This document shows, in pieces, positions 8,626-17,385 of a DNA stretch of 64,000 bases. The position numbers and the translations under genes are program-made. A model generated the notes under the pieces. The model was not told the DNA's origin, did no database searches, and saw only the letters and a list, made by a program, of their open reading frames with translations. The first letter of the stretch is position 1. Each line of letters starts with the position of its first letter. The DNA lies in assembly GCA_026706025.1 (NCBI GenBank), contig JAPOZO010000059.1, positions 1-64,000 of the forward strand, read 5' to 3'. This DNA is from Candidatus Poribacteria bacterium (lineage in GTDB: Bacteria; Poribacteria; WGA-4E; WGA-3G).

Positions 8626-10359
8626 TTAAGAATGTTTACGCCATCGGCGTATTACGGGGCGACTGCCGAACCAGCCGACACAGATGAGTGTGCAAAGGAT
8701 CGGAAACCAATCGCCGTAGCGGGTATAAAGTGTCTGCTCACGTTCCGTAGATGAAAGCAGCGGTACGGGTGCGATAAGGACTTCTTGCGTGGCGTTCGGT
8801 GCAACCAGAGGCATCCTGATCCTACCGAACTTGTCCACAATGCCCGAGAATCCGCCATTTGCGCAACGGAAGACCGCTATCCGGTTCTCAATCGCGCGGA
8901 AAGGTGCCATCGACAGATGCAGTTCGGGGAAAGCGGTACCCTTGAACCAAGCATCGTTGGTGAAGATTCCCATCACTCTGGCACCTTTTTGGACAGGTCT
9001 ACGAAATTCGTCTGGAAACACCGATTCAAAGCAGATTGAAGCGCCGATCTCTATTTTCTCGGTGTCTGCCTTATCTTTAACGACAAACACTTTTGCGTCC
9101 CGAAACAGACCGTCTGTCCGTTTGACTGTTTCCGTTCTATCTTTAACGATAAACACGGGTAAAAGGTTTACTGTTTTTCCATGAGCAAAGGGTTCAAACT
9201 GAATAAAATCGGGGATAAAATCGGGGAGAAGGTTTTTCAGTGGTACGTACTCGCCAAACGGCACGAGGTGCATCTTCGCATAGTCTCCCTGTATTTTTCC
9301 ATCTGAGGCTATCGAAAGGACGCGGTTATATATCGGTTCACTTCTTTTGTCAATGTCTTTGGAAAATTTGCCGATTGCTGCGTCTGTTTTTCCTCTGTTC
9401 GCTGTACCAACGATTATAGGCATAGATATTTCACGGAGCATTCGGGAAAACCTGCCGTAGGATCTCGGCCATTCACCAGTCAACGCTCGGCTTCGAATTG
9501 ATGTTTCGGGCCATACAATTAAGTCGGGTGCAGCCCTGCTCGCTTTATATGTCAAGTTGATGTAACTCTGCAAAATCGCTGGGAATTGATTCACATCCCA
9601 CTTCCGTAACTGCGAGATATTACCGGGGATGAGTGCGACGTTTAAGGTTTCGGTGTCTGCCGATACTGTGCTATTTGTCTCACGGTCTAAAGGTTCAGCG
9701 TCTTGAAGTTGGAAGGCCCCATAACCAAAGCAGAGAAACATCAGAACCACCGGTAGGACTACGGCACGAATTTCTTGTCGCCACTGCTGGCGGTTGCAAA
9801 GAAGGGTAGCGATGCCAGCATTAAAAAACACTATAACAAAACTAATGCCGTGTACACCGACAATAGAGGCAGCCTGTATGCTGAACAGGTTGTTCCATTG
9901 TGAGTAGCCAATACTCCCCCACGGGAATCCTGTTATCAGCCAACTTCGGACCCATTCCAATGCTGTCCAGATGCACGCAGCGGCAAGAGGGAATAGTATA
10001 CCTGAACGCACCGGTACAAACTTCATGAGGGCAGCGAAAACAGCAAAATAGAGGCCCGTATAGCCGACGAGGAGCAGATAACCAGCGATCGTAGCGAAGA
10101 TGTTTGCGTATGGATAGAGCAGGGCAATAGCAAGGAGCAAACCTGCGAAGAACAGGAAGCCCGTTAAGTAGCCGACCCAGAAAGCGGATTTCCAGTTGGT
10201 TGTCTGCGCGAGTGCAATGAAAAACGGCACCATCGCGATCCAAGCGAACGGATAGAGGTTTACATTCGGGAAACTAAGAAACAGCAGGAGTGCTGAAAGT
10301 ATCGCAAGTAGCCAATGTTGATGGCGTTTCAAAAGGTTTTCCGTGGGAATATCCTCCAT
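8626..10359 (-). CDS. lnt: Apolipoprotein N-acyltransferase
   Basis: 577 residues, somewhat longer than the ~510-residue E. coli enzyme. About seven to eight hydrophobic N-terminal membrane segments (residues ~15-215) precede a periplasmic nitrilase-like domain. Its catalytic triad is visible as Glu in LIVWPETSIRSR, Lys in KMHLVPFGEYVPLKN and Cys in GASICFESVFPDEF. It adds the third acyl chain to outer-membrane lipoproteins, which fits the lolCD genes a few kilobases away. Extra length comes from an insert around residues 370-420 rich in charged residues. The stop is 18 bases before the prfB start. Confidence 0.93.
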   Translation of the reverse strand: MEDIPTENLLKRHQHWLLAILSALLLFLSFPNVNLYPFAWIAMVPFFIALAQTTNWKSAFWVGYLTGFLFFAGLLLAIALLYPYANIFATIAGYLLLVGYTGLYFAVFAALMKFVPVRSGILFPLAAACIWTALEWVRSWLITGFPWGSIGYSQWNNLFSIQAASIVGVHGISFVIVFFNAGIATLLCNRQQWRQEIRAVVLPVVLMFLCFGYGAFQLQDAEPLDRETNSTVSADTETLNVALIPGNISQLRKWDVNQFPAILQSYINLTYKASRAAPDLIVWPETSIRSRALTGEWPRSYGRFSRMLREISMPIIVGTANRGKTDAAIGKFSKDIDKRSEPIYNRVLSIASDGKIQGDYAKMHLVPFGEYVPLKNLLPDFIPDFIQFEPFAHGKTVNLLPVFIVKDRTETVKRTDGLFRDAKVFVVKDKADTEKIEIGASICFESVFPDEFRRPVQKGARVMGIFTNDAWFKGTAFPELHLSMAPFRAIENRIAVFRCANGGFSGIVDKFGRIRMPLVAPNATQEVLIAPVPLLSSTEREQTLYTRYGDWFPILCTLICVGWFGSRPVIRRWRKHS

Positions 10360-10429
10360 TTCTTTATATCAAGTCACTTTAATTTTACACCACGGCATTG
10401 GCATCTGTCAAGGAACTGATGACTGACAA

Positions 10430-12622
10430 CTAAAAAAGATCGGTTTTCAATAGGTGGGCGATTTTGATAAATACTATCCGCTCGGTGTCTCCTTCTACAT
10501 CTCGGTTGTCGTTATAGACAATAAAGAAATTGCTTTCGGGACGATACTCATACGCGAAAAGAGCGAAGACTCTACGTTCTCTCTCTAACGTGAATTCTGC
10601 ACTCGCCCGGGCATACATCCGCTGCGCAAATTGATAGTTCACAATGAAACGGCGGGTCCATTCCGAAAGATGCCACTGCGTCGCCTCTGGCTCTCTTTCG
10701 TGGAGTCTTTGTAGAATAAACTCAAAACTAAGTTTGGCGGTCGGACGAATCGTGATTTCTGGGCGGATAAAGAAAGTGTCTTTATTATCGCGGATGCCAA
10801 AGCTACCAGTATTTCGGATCTGGACATATTTGGGTGGAAACCATCCGGCGAAGAATCGAACTGTTCTGTCTGTGAAGGGTTGATTGTCATCGTTAACGTG
10901 ATAGTACCACTCTGGTCCAAGGAGAACGAAAAAATTACTCACACCGAGGAGTCCACTAAAACGTGCCCTGTGGTTTGTGAGTTCACCTGCATGGTTCGCA
11001 AGCCGTTCGTATTCAGCCTCACCACGGAGCCTTTCGAGTGCACCTTTGTATTGCTTGTTATAGCGACTCCTAATAACAAGACCGCGTCTGTCTACGCGCG
11101 GCACGAAACCCGTTTCGGGATTAAAGTGTTCCCCAATGTCTGCATAAACCGCATCTAACGAGAATACATTTGTCCGACGCGCGAGTTGGAGAAAAATTAG
11201 ATCGTCCACAGTACGCTCTGCCATTTTGAGACCGCCTGCTTTCCATTCCGTTGCGTATTCGAGATTGAGATTCAGGTCTGCTGGCAGTTGGACGCGCGCA
11301 TCTACGCCACCGGCGCGGTCATAAGTGCTGCCGCGTTGTTTATTCACGCCTAAAAATCCAACAGATGACGTTTTCCCGATCTCTCGTTGCAATCGCAAAA
11401 CAGAGTAGTTGTAGTTAGCAAGCGGTAACTCGCCTTCTTTTATCTCTTTATCTGGGTTCTCTGGGCCCGCGACGGCACCCATAAAGGCGAGGTTGTACTT
11501 ACTGAACTTTCCGATGATCTTCCCGCCACCGATTAAATCTTCAACCCGTCGGCTATAGAACAGATCCATCGGCATTTGAAAAAGTTCGTTTCCTTCAAGG
11601 AAAAACGGACGCTTCTCAGGAAAACGGAGCGGGATGTCGCTGAGATTCACAAGGTCGGGGTCCGCCTCGATTTGTGCGAAATCTGGGTTTAACGTCAGAT
11701 CGATTGTGAAATCTTTGATCGGATACCGGAGATCAAGTCCCGCGTCGGGTTTCAGAGCGGTTGTCGTTTCGCCATCTCTTGATTGCAGTATTTGTGGCTT
11801 TAGTGTGCCATACGGTTTGAATTTCACCGGTCGTTTGGTAACCAAGTCTGCGATTTGAAGGTTCGTTAGATGCCCGAATTTTGAGACAGCGTACTGTCGC
11901 TCTCCCAAATCCGCCCATGTCTGTTCCTCGGCAGGCGCTTCATCATTTCGCCAAAAGTTAATGCCCCAAGTTGCAGTTTCGCTGGCTTTTGAGAATCGGA
12001 GTTCCGCAAATGGAATAGCGAATTCGGCTGTCCATCTGTCTGTCCCTTTTGCTGCCTGACCTTGCCAATCGCAATCCCATGAGATGGCGGTGCCAATCAT
12101 CGACGAACCGGTCCGCCTATTCGCGCCTTCGTTAATCAAGCGTCGATCAGTTTGTGTGCCAAGCGCGTTTAAAGCGAACGCATAGCAATTCCTACCGTCA
12201 AGAAAAGTATCGATTAAAACTTCAACATGGTCATCAGAGAAGAAGAAGGAATCTCGGCGCGTCTGATTTGCTGCGAGGTTGTGCATATCGGTCTTGAAAC
12301 ATTCAAACGCCACATAGAGTTTATTCGCGTCGTAAGCGAGGTAGATAGTCGTTGGCTGAGTCGCTGGCTCGCCGCGCTGTGGTTCAAATTGAATGAGTCC
12401 ACCGGTTTTCGCGCTATTTTGCCAGCATGCGTCATCTAATTTTCCATCAATTTTCGGTGGGGTTTCCGTGCGGATCGCTTTAATCTCTCGGTGTGTAGAA
12501 GTTTCAGCGGGTTCGTGATCTGTGTCTGCAGGAAAAACTTTACCCGCCAACACATAGATCGTGAAATAAGTGAGCAACGTAAAAAGATATAAGTTTCCAA
12601 GCCGTGCTTTAATTGTTCGCAT
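10430..12622 (-). CDS. Exported CBM9-like / DUF5916 outer-membrane protein
   Basis: 730 residues with an N-terminal signal or anchor segment (LYLFTLLTYFTIYVLAGKVF). Residues about 45-240 form a carbohydrate-binding family 9-like domain: PKIDGKLDDACWQNSAKTGG, IYLAYDANKLYVAFECF, DDHVEVLIDTFLDGRNCYAFALN. The remainder, including FPEKRPFFLEGNELFQMPMDLFYSRRV, matches the DUF5916 type, a presumed beta-barrel with alternating hydrophobic strands. Such proteins are thought to sit in the outer membrane of glycan-using bacteria; the substrate is unknown. The final TAG stop lies at the junction with a GACTGACAAC repeat, suggesting that repeat insertion trimmed the 3' end. No co-directional partner is adjacent. 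Confidence 0.8.
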   Translation of the reverse strand: MRTIKARLGNLYLFTLLTYFTIYVLAGKVFPADTDHEPAETSTHREIKAIRTETPPKIDGKLDDACWQNSAKTGGLIQFEPQRGEPATQPTTIYLAYDANKLYVAFECFKTDMHNLAANQTRRDSFFFSDDHVEVLIDTFLDGRNCYAFALNALGTQTDRRLINEGANRRTGSSMIGTAISWDCDWQGQAAKGTDRWTAEFAIPFAELRFSKASETATWGINFWRNDEAPAEEQTWADLGERQYAVSKFGHLTNLQIADLVTKRPVKFKPYGTLKPQILQSRDGETTTALKPDAGLDLRYPIKDFTIDLTLNPDFAQIEADPDLVNLSDIPLRFPEKRPFFLEGNELFQMPMDLFYSRRVEDLIGGGKIIGKFSKYNLAFMGAVAGPENPDKEIKEGELPLANYNYSVLRLQREIGKTSSVGFLGVNKQRGSTYDRAGGVDARVQLPADLNLNLEYATEWKAGGLKMAERTVDDLIFLQLARRTNVFSLDAVYADIGEHFNPETGFVPRVDRRGLVIRSRYNKQYKGALERLRGEAEYERLANHAGELTNHRARFSGLLGVSNFFVLLGPEWYYHVNDDNQPFTDRTVRFFAGWFPPKYVQIRNTGSFGIRDNKDTFFIRPEITIRPTAKLSFEFILQRLHEREPEATQWHLSEWTRRFIVNYQFAQRMYARASAEFTLERERRVFALFAYEYRPESNFFIVYNDNRDVEGDTERIVFIKIAHLLKTDLF

Positions 12623-12724
12623 CGGTTTATGTATGCAGAGCCTCCTATTGCCTTTTGTAGAGTCTGCTTGCGATTTTAGCGTAGATTTGTTTTTCTGTCA
12701 ATAGAAAAGGAAGGGCAACGGAAG

Positions 12725-12766
12725 TATTTAGTTGTTAGTTGCCAGTAGTTAGCAATCAGTTATTAA
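12725..12766. repeat. TCAGTT-type intergenic repeat
   Basis: TAGTTGTTAGTTGCCAGTAG followed by TTAGCAATCAGTTATTAA. Diverged members of the dispersed ten-base repeat family, in the 277-base divergent spacer between the DUF5916 gene and the dehydrogenase gene. Confidence 0.6.
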
Positions 12767-12817
12767 GTCGGTAGGTGCGGTTTGCTACTAATAATTGAAT
12801 ATCTTTGGCATAGAATA

Positions 12818-12846
12818 TTGACAGTCTCCGCGATATGTGATAAACT
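12818..12846 (+). promoter_or_regulatory. Sigma-70-type promoter of the hydroxyacid dehydrogenase gene
   Basis: A perfect TTGACA, a 17-base spacer and TAAACT lie 54 bases before the ATG at 12900. The implied leader carries a GAAGGAGA ribosome site. Confidence 0.65.
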
Positions 12847-12899
12847 TCGGCTTATGTGAACGACTATCACAGTAATTTTTACAGCGAAGGAGACTATCA

Positions 12900-13847
12900 A
12901 TGGCTAAAATCAAGGTGCTGATTGCGAGTGGGATCAGCCAAGAAGTTGCGGATATGCTGCAAGATGCCCCACCGGAGATGGAAATAAATTTTTTGCCGGA
13001 AGGTGAATCTCTCAGCGATCACCTTTCAGATGTCGAAATTCTTTACGGAACGGTGCCAGAGGCGGCACTTCCTTCTGCGAAATCCCTTCAGTGGGTGATG
13101 CAACCTTTCGTAGGTGTGGAAGGCTCAATGTATCCTGCCTTTAAGGAAAGTCCTATCACTTTGGTGAACAGTAGAAGATTGTACGGACCGCAACTTGCTG
13201 AACACGCGTTCGCGCTGCTGCTTGCACTGACACGAGGCATCAACACGCAACTCGATTTGATGCGAGAGAAGGAATGGAAGTGGCTGCCGTGCGTCGAAGT
13301 ATCAGGAATGACGATGGGGGTGCTCGGACTCGGCGGTATCGGTAGGGCAGTCGCCCAACGCGCTAAAGCGTTTGATTTCAACGTGATTGCCGTTGATCCA
13401 GAACCGATGGAAAAGCCGGAGACCGTAGATGAATTGGGACAGTTGGACTGGCTGCCGGAGTTTTTGTCCCGCTGCGATGTCTTAACGGTCTGCTGCCCAA
13501 TCACACCAGAGACTCACAAGTTGTTATCCCATCCAGAATTCGATGCCTTGCCAGAGGGATGTTACTTCATCAATGTCAGTCGCGGTAAGGTGGTTGACGA
13601 AGAGGCATTGATTGCCGCGCTGGAAAGCGGAAGAGTAGCGGGTGCGGGATTGGATGTTACTTACACGGAGCCGTGTCCACCCGATAATCCGCTATGGACG
13701 CTCCCGAATGTGATCTTAACGTCCCATACTGCGGGTGCCTCACAGAATATCGCGAAACGCGCCATGGAGATGTTTATTGAGAATATGCACAAATATGTGA
13801 ACGGTGAACCTTTGACCAACGTCGTAGACAAGGAAAAAGGGTATTAA
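12900..13847 (+). CDS. D-2-hydroxyacid dehydrogenase, NAD-binding
   Basis: 315 residues. The Rossmann motif GVLGLGGIGRA (about 140-150) with Asp166 at the end of beta-2 indicates NAD rather than NADP preference. The catalytic Arg228 (NVSRGKVVDE), Glu257 (TEPCPPDNPLW) and His276 (LTSHTAG) are all in place. The enzyme interconverts a 2-oxo acid and a D-2-hydroxy acid in the cytoplasm. The substrate (phosphoglycerate, glyoxylate or another) cannot be read from sequence, and the absence of an ACT domain argues against classical SerA. It stands alone behind its own promoter and ends directly against a TCAGTT repeat. Confidence 0.9.
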   Translation: MAKIKVLIASGISQEVADMLQDAPPEMEINFLPEGESLSDHLSDVEILYGTVPEAALPSAKSLQWVMQPFVGVEGSMYPAFKESPITLVNSRRLYGPQLAEHAFALLLALTRGINTQLDLMREKEWKWLPCVEVSGMTMGVLGLGGIGRAVAQRAKAFDFNVIAVDPEPMEKPETVDELGQLDWLPEFLSRCDVLTVCCPITPETHKLLSHPEFDALPEGCYFINVSRGKVVDEEALIAALESGRVAGAGLDVTYTEPCPPDNPLWTLPNVILTSHTAGASQNIAKRAMEMFIENMHKYVNGEPLTNVVDKEKGY

Positions 13848-13848
13848 T

Positions 13849-13881
13849 AGTTATCAGTTGTCGGTTTTCAGTTGTCAGTAG
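13849..13881. repeat. TCAGTT-type repeat abutting a stop codon
   Basis: TAGTTATCAGTTGTCGG followed by TTTTCAGTTGTCAGTAGG begins two bases after the dehydrogenase TAA. The same arrangement is seen after the genes ending at 17206 and 19959. Confidence 0.7.
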
Positions 13882-13974
13882 GCGCGGTTTCCTAACCTCG
13901 CCAGTGGAGTAGGAAAAGGTAATGCGATCGTAGGTCCCCCGGCGCGGTTACAAACCGAACCTGATTACCGAATA

Positions 13975-15117
13975 TCAAGTGTCTATTTCAAGAGCCTCCA
14001 ACGCTTCAGTATCAATGGTAACGCCGATGCCGGGGGTATCGTCAAGGATGAATGCCCCGTCTTGGACTGCCGGTTTTCGCGTGGTGATCTGCCCCTTCAT
14101 CTCATACGCGCCGGGGGAATGCTCCATGATGAGGAAGTTAGGTATTGTTGCGGAAAATTGGATTGTTGCGGCAATTGATAAGATACCACCGCCACCGATG
14201 TGGGGTGTTACAGGAATGTTATAGGTATCGGCAAGGCTAGCAATGCGTTTGCCTTCTGTAAGTCCTGTGCGTGCAATATCGGGCATGGTGATGTCGCAGG
14301 CGCGGCGTTCAAATACTTCCCGCAATTCAAAACGGGTGCGCGTCCACTCCCCGATAGCGACTGACATATCCAATGCTTGTGCCAATGCTGCTTGTCCGGG
14401 GATATCCTCCGGTACTGTGGGCGACTCTAACCACATCACGTCCAGTTTTTCAAGTCCGCGTCCGAGCAGTACCGCATCTGGGATGCTGTATTGGGTATGG
14501 ACATCTACCATCAACTTGATTTGTGGTCCCACCCGTTCACGCACGGCGGCGACGATCTCCAATATTTCTGCCCGGTCCTGGGTTGCGTGAATTTTCAAAC
14601 CACTGTACCCTTGTGAAACATATTCCGCCGCCTGCGCTGCAGCCGATTCAGGCGCGCTTCCGCCGATCCCAGCATACAAAGGAATCCGGTCCCGATATCT
14701 GCCGCCAAGCACTTTGTGGACCGGTTTCCGTGTCGCTTGCCCGATGATGTCCCATAACGCAATATCACAGCCAGCGAGTGCATCAATAAAAAAACCTGTG
14801 TAGTGTCCACGCTCGCGCATCGCTGTGAACATGCGTTGCCAAAGATATTCCACGTCAAACGGGTCTTTCCCCATCAATATCGGACGACACAAATCTTCGA
14901 CGATTGTTTTCGATGTCCGCGGCGAGACCGGACTTTGCCCTTCGCCGTAGCCGACGATGCCATCTGATGTGGTGATTTTTACGACCATTGTTTCGTGGTG
15001 ACGTGCGTAGATACAACGCCACCCTTCGTCAGGCAAGTAATAATTGTCGGTCTGTTGTTCTGATGACTTCCCGGTTTGGAATCGGAGCGCGAAGGCTTCA
15101 ATTTGTGTGATTTCCAT
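13975..15117 (-). CDS. Enolase-superfamily enzyme, mandelate racemase/muconate lactonizing group (KxH type)
   Basis: About 380 residues from the ATG at 15117, preceded by AAAGGA; an in-frame TTG six bases earlier is less likely. The N-terminal capping domain is followed by the barrel with Lys-Ile-His at residues 175-177 (GLKIHATQ), metal ligands Asp205 (MVDVHTQY), Glu231 (WLESPTVPED) and Glu257 (AIGEWTRTRFE), and a His306 base (VTPHIGGGGI). The superfamily abstracts the proton next to a carboxylate. KxH in place of KxK is known among sugar-acid dehydratases such as fuconate/galactarate types, so an acid-sugar dehydratase is plausible, but the substrate is not identifiable. Confidence 0.88.
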   Translation of the reverse strand: MEITQIEAFALRFQTGKSSEQQTDNYYLPDEGWRCIYARHHETMVVKITTSDGIVGYGEGQSPVSPRTSKTIVEDLCRPILMGKDPFDVEYLWQRMFTAMRERGHYTGFFIDALAGCDIALWDIIGQATRKPVHKVLGGRYRDRIPLYAGIGGSAPESAAAQAAEYVSQGYSGLKIHATQDRAEILEIVAAVRERVGPQIKLMVDVHTQYSIPDAVLLGRGLEKLDVMWLESPTVPEDIPGQAALAQALDMSVAIGEWTRTRFELREVFERRACDITMPDIARTGLTEGKRIASLADTYNIPVTPHIGGGGILSIAATIQFSATIPNFLIMEHSPGAYEMKGQITTRKPAVQDGAFILDDTPGIGVTIDTEALEALEIDT

Positions 15118-15265
15118 GATCAAGTGTCCTTTCCGACCTCAGCATTCAGAATAGATTTTCTTGAACTTTTAGATAAATAAACGTAAAATATAAAGAGATG
15201 GTTCACTTTTCTGCGACAACACACCAAGACCTTTTATCGACTGCCCAGTCCCTCAAATCCGCATT

Positions 15266-17206
15266 ATGTCTCTATCACATTCGCCTATGGATCCGCCAAA
15301 TCATGAAAAGATTACCGTGCGTACCATCCTCATATCGTTGCTGCTCTTGCCGTTCATCTACAAGTGGCATATTGAATGTGAAGCCCTGCGATATACCTTC
15401 CCAACGTTGATGGCACCGTTCTATAGTGTTGTATTCACACTGCTGGTCATCGCGGTGTTTAATACCGGTCTAAAAAAATACGCAGCGAAGCACGCGCTGA
15501 CAGGTGGTGAACTGATTAGTCTCTATGTGCTAATGTCAATCACATTGCTATTCATGTCCTACGACATGTTCCTTCCGCTCGTCTCAATTATCGTTCACGC
15601 CTTCTATTTCGGCACGCCTGAAAACGAGTGGCGCGAACTCTTCTGGAGTTATCTACCAGACTGGTTGACGATCAATGATCCGAGCGTGCTTCGGGCGTTC
15701 TATCTCGGCGACGAGCCGTTTTTTGAGACCTATTATGTGATGAAGTGGTTGATCCCGACGTTCTGGTGGTGTGCATTCACTTTTGCGCTGATTTTCGTGA
15801 TGCAGTGTATCAATGTGATTATCCGAAAACAGTGGACAGAACAAGAACGCCTCGTGTACCCGATTGTCGAGCTGCCGTATCAACTTGCCTACAACACAAA
15901 CCGATTTCTTCGGAGTCGGGCGATGTGGTGCGGATTCAGCATCGCGGCTATCATCAGTCTTGTGAATGGCGTTAACATCTTTTTTCCATCAATCCCGGCT
16001 TTTCCGAATAAGCACATCCCGCTCAACGCGCTATTTACGGAAAGACCGTGGACGGCTCTTCTTCGCGGTGGGGACGCGATCATTGTCTATCCTTTCGCCG
16101 TTGGACTCGGTTTCCTGATGCCGCTTGAGCTGCTCACATCGTGTCTGCTTTTCTTTTTTCTTTATAAAATACAATATTTCGTTGCGATCCTAACCGGATT
16201 GGAGAACATCCCCGGCTTTCCGTATCCGTACGAGCAAAATATCGGCGCGTACATCGGTATTTGCGCAGTTGCATTGTGGGGTACACGCCGACAAGTTTGG
16301 CGAGCATTCCGCACAGCGTTTGTGCGAAAGCAAATAGCAGACGAAAGCGAGCCGATGCGGTATCGAACCGCATTTTTGGGGATTGTTTTCGGTGGGATGT
16401 TCATCATCGGATTCGCGATGCGCGGTGGCATGGCGATGTGGGTGGCGTTGCTGTTTTTTGCTGCACATTTTGCGACGATTGCGATCCCGTTGACGCGTAT
16501 CCGTGCACAAATCGGTTTTCCTATCCATTCAACGACCTTTATTGGACCCCACCATAGCCTCGTTAGCATACTTGGCACACGGCGGATCGGTGCACGCAAC
16601 CTGACATGGTTTTCGCTCTTTTTCTGGTTCAACAGAGACAATCGGAGCCACCCGATGCCGCACCAACTTGAGGCGTTTAAGCTCGCCGAGCGCGGCAACC
16701 TTGATGTGAAAGGTCTGTCTCGTCTAATGCTCATACTAACAATCATCGCGATGCCGTTGTGTATCTTTATGTTGGTAGATACGTTTTTTGAGCTCGGTGT
16801 TAATTCTGGCAAGGTAGGTGGTCAGATTAATAGCTTCGGTGGACGTGCGTATCGTTTCCTTGAAGGTTGGCTCACTTCGCCACAAGATGCGAACCGAGGG
16901 CACATCGCCGCGATAGGGATCGGTTTCTCTGTTACAATCCTACTGTCAGCGGTACGGAGCCGACTTTTTTGGTGGCCGATCCATCCGCTCGGCTATGGTG
17001 TATCTTTTCATCTCCATCTCTTTTGGGCGGCGTTTATTATTAGTGCCGTTGCCAAATGGAGTGTGCTAAAATACGGAGGACTCGGTCTCTACCGGAAGAC
17101 AGTGCCGCTCTTTCTCGGATTGGCACTCGGCGATTTTGTCATGGGGAGTTTCTGGAATATCTTGAGTATCATCCTTGATAGACCGACGTATACGTTTTAT
17201 TATTAA
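15266..17206 (+). CDS. Large polytopic membrane protein, DUF6785/DUF6784-like
   Basis: 646 residues with about 12-14 hydrophobic segments spread along its length. The stretch RKQWTEQERLVYPIVELPYQ and the C-terminal WWPIHPLGYGVSF match what I recall of the DUF6785/DUF6784 family, common in Planctomycetes-like and Poribacteria-like genomes and of unknown function. A transporter-like role is a guess based on topology only. Two start codons are possible, 15266 and the ATG at 15287 (MDPPNHEKITVRT); no strong ribosome site separates them. It is divergent from the enolase-superfamily gene and might work with it, which is inference from position. Confidence 0.72.
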   Translation: MSLSHSPMDPPNHEKITVRTILISLLLLPFIYKWHIECEALRYTFPTLMAPFYSVVFTLLVIAVFNTGLKKYAAKHALTGGELISLYVLMSITLLFMSYDMFLPLVSIIVHAFYFGTPENEWRELFWSYLPDWLTINDPSVLRAFYLGDEPFFETYYVMKWLIPTFWWCAFTFALIFVMQCINVIIRKQWTEQERLVYPIVELPYQLAYNTNRFLRSRAMWCGFSIAAIISLVNGVNIFFPSIPAFPNKHIPLNALFTERPWTALLRGGDAIIVYPFAVGLGFLMPLELLTSCLLFFFLYKIQYFVAILTGLENIPGFPYPYEQNIGAYIGICAVALWGTRRQVWRAFRTAFVRKQIADESEPMRYRTAFLGIVFGGMFIIGFAMRGGMAMWVALLFFAAHFATIAIPLTRIRAQIGFPIHSTTFIGPHHSLVSILGTRRIGARNLTWFSLFFWFNRDNRSHPMPHQLEAFKLAERGNLDVKGLSRLMLILTIIAMPLCIFMLVDTFFELGVNSGKVGGQINSFGGRAYRFLEGWLTSPQDANRGHIAAIGIGFSVTILLSAVRSRLFWWPIHPLGYGVSFHLHLFWAAFIISAVAKWSVLKYGGLGLYRKTVPLFLGLALGDFVMGSFWNILSIILDRPTYTFYY

Positions 17207-17242
17207 TAGTTTTCAGTTATCAGTTGTCAGTTGTCAGTCTTC
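17207..17242. repeat. TCAGTT-type repeat abutting a stop codon
   Basis: TAGTTTTCAGTTATCAG then TTGTCAGTTGTCAGTC starts directly at the end of the membrane-protein gene. It is followed by a small imperfect palindrome (GATCCCTCCTACAGGGAAC). Confidence 0.7.
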
Positions 17243-17281
17243 GGAGATCCCTCCTACAGGGAACTAAATGTAGATCAATTC

Positions 17282-17310
17282 TTCACTATTTCCGCTGAAC
17301 GTGTTATGAT
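17282..17310 (+). promoter_or_regulatory. Possible promoter of the C39-like gene
   Basis: TTCACT, a 17-base spacer and TATGAT lie about 75 bases before the ATG at 17386. The -10 box is good and the -35 box matches four of six positions. Confidence 0.4.
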
Positions 17311-17385
17311 TTCACTCATCGTGGAAACACGCAGCCAAGAAAGATTTTAAGGTTTACCACCATACGCCTCACCAGGAGGAAAACT

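Noticed and set aside
16162-16812. 216-residue minus-strand reading frame
   Set aside because: It lies wholly within the DUF6785-like membrane gene, whose plus-strand frame has clear membrane helices and family motifs.
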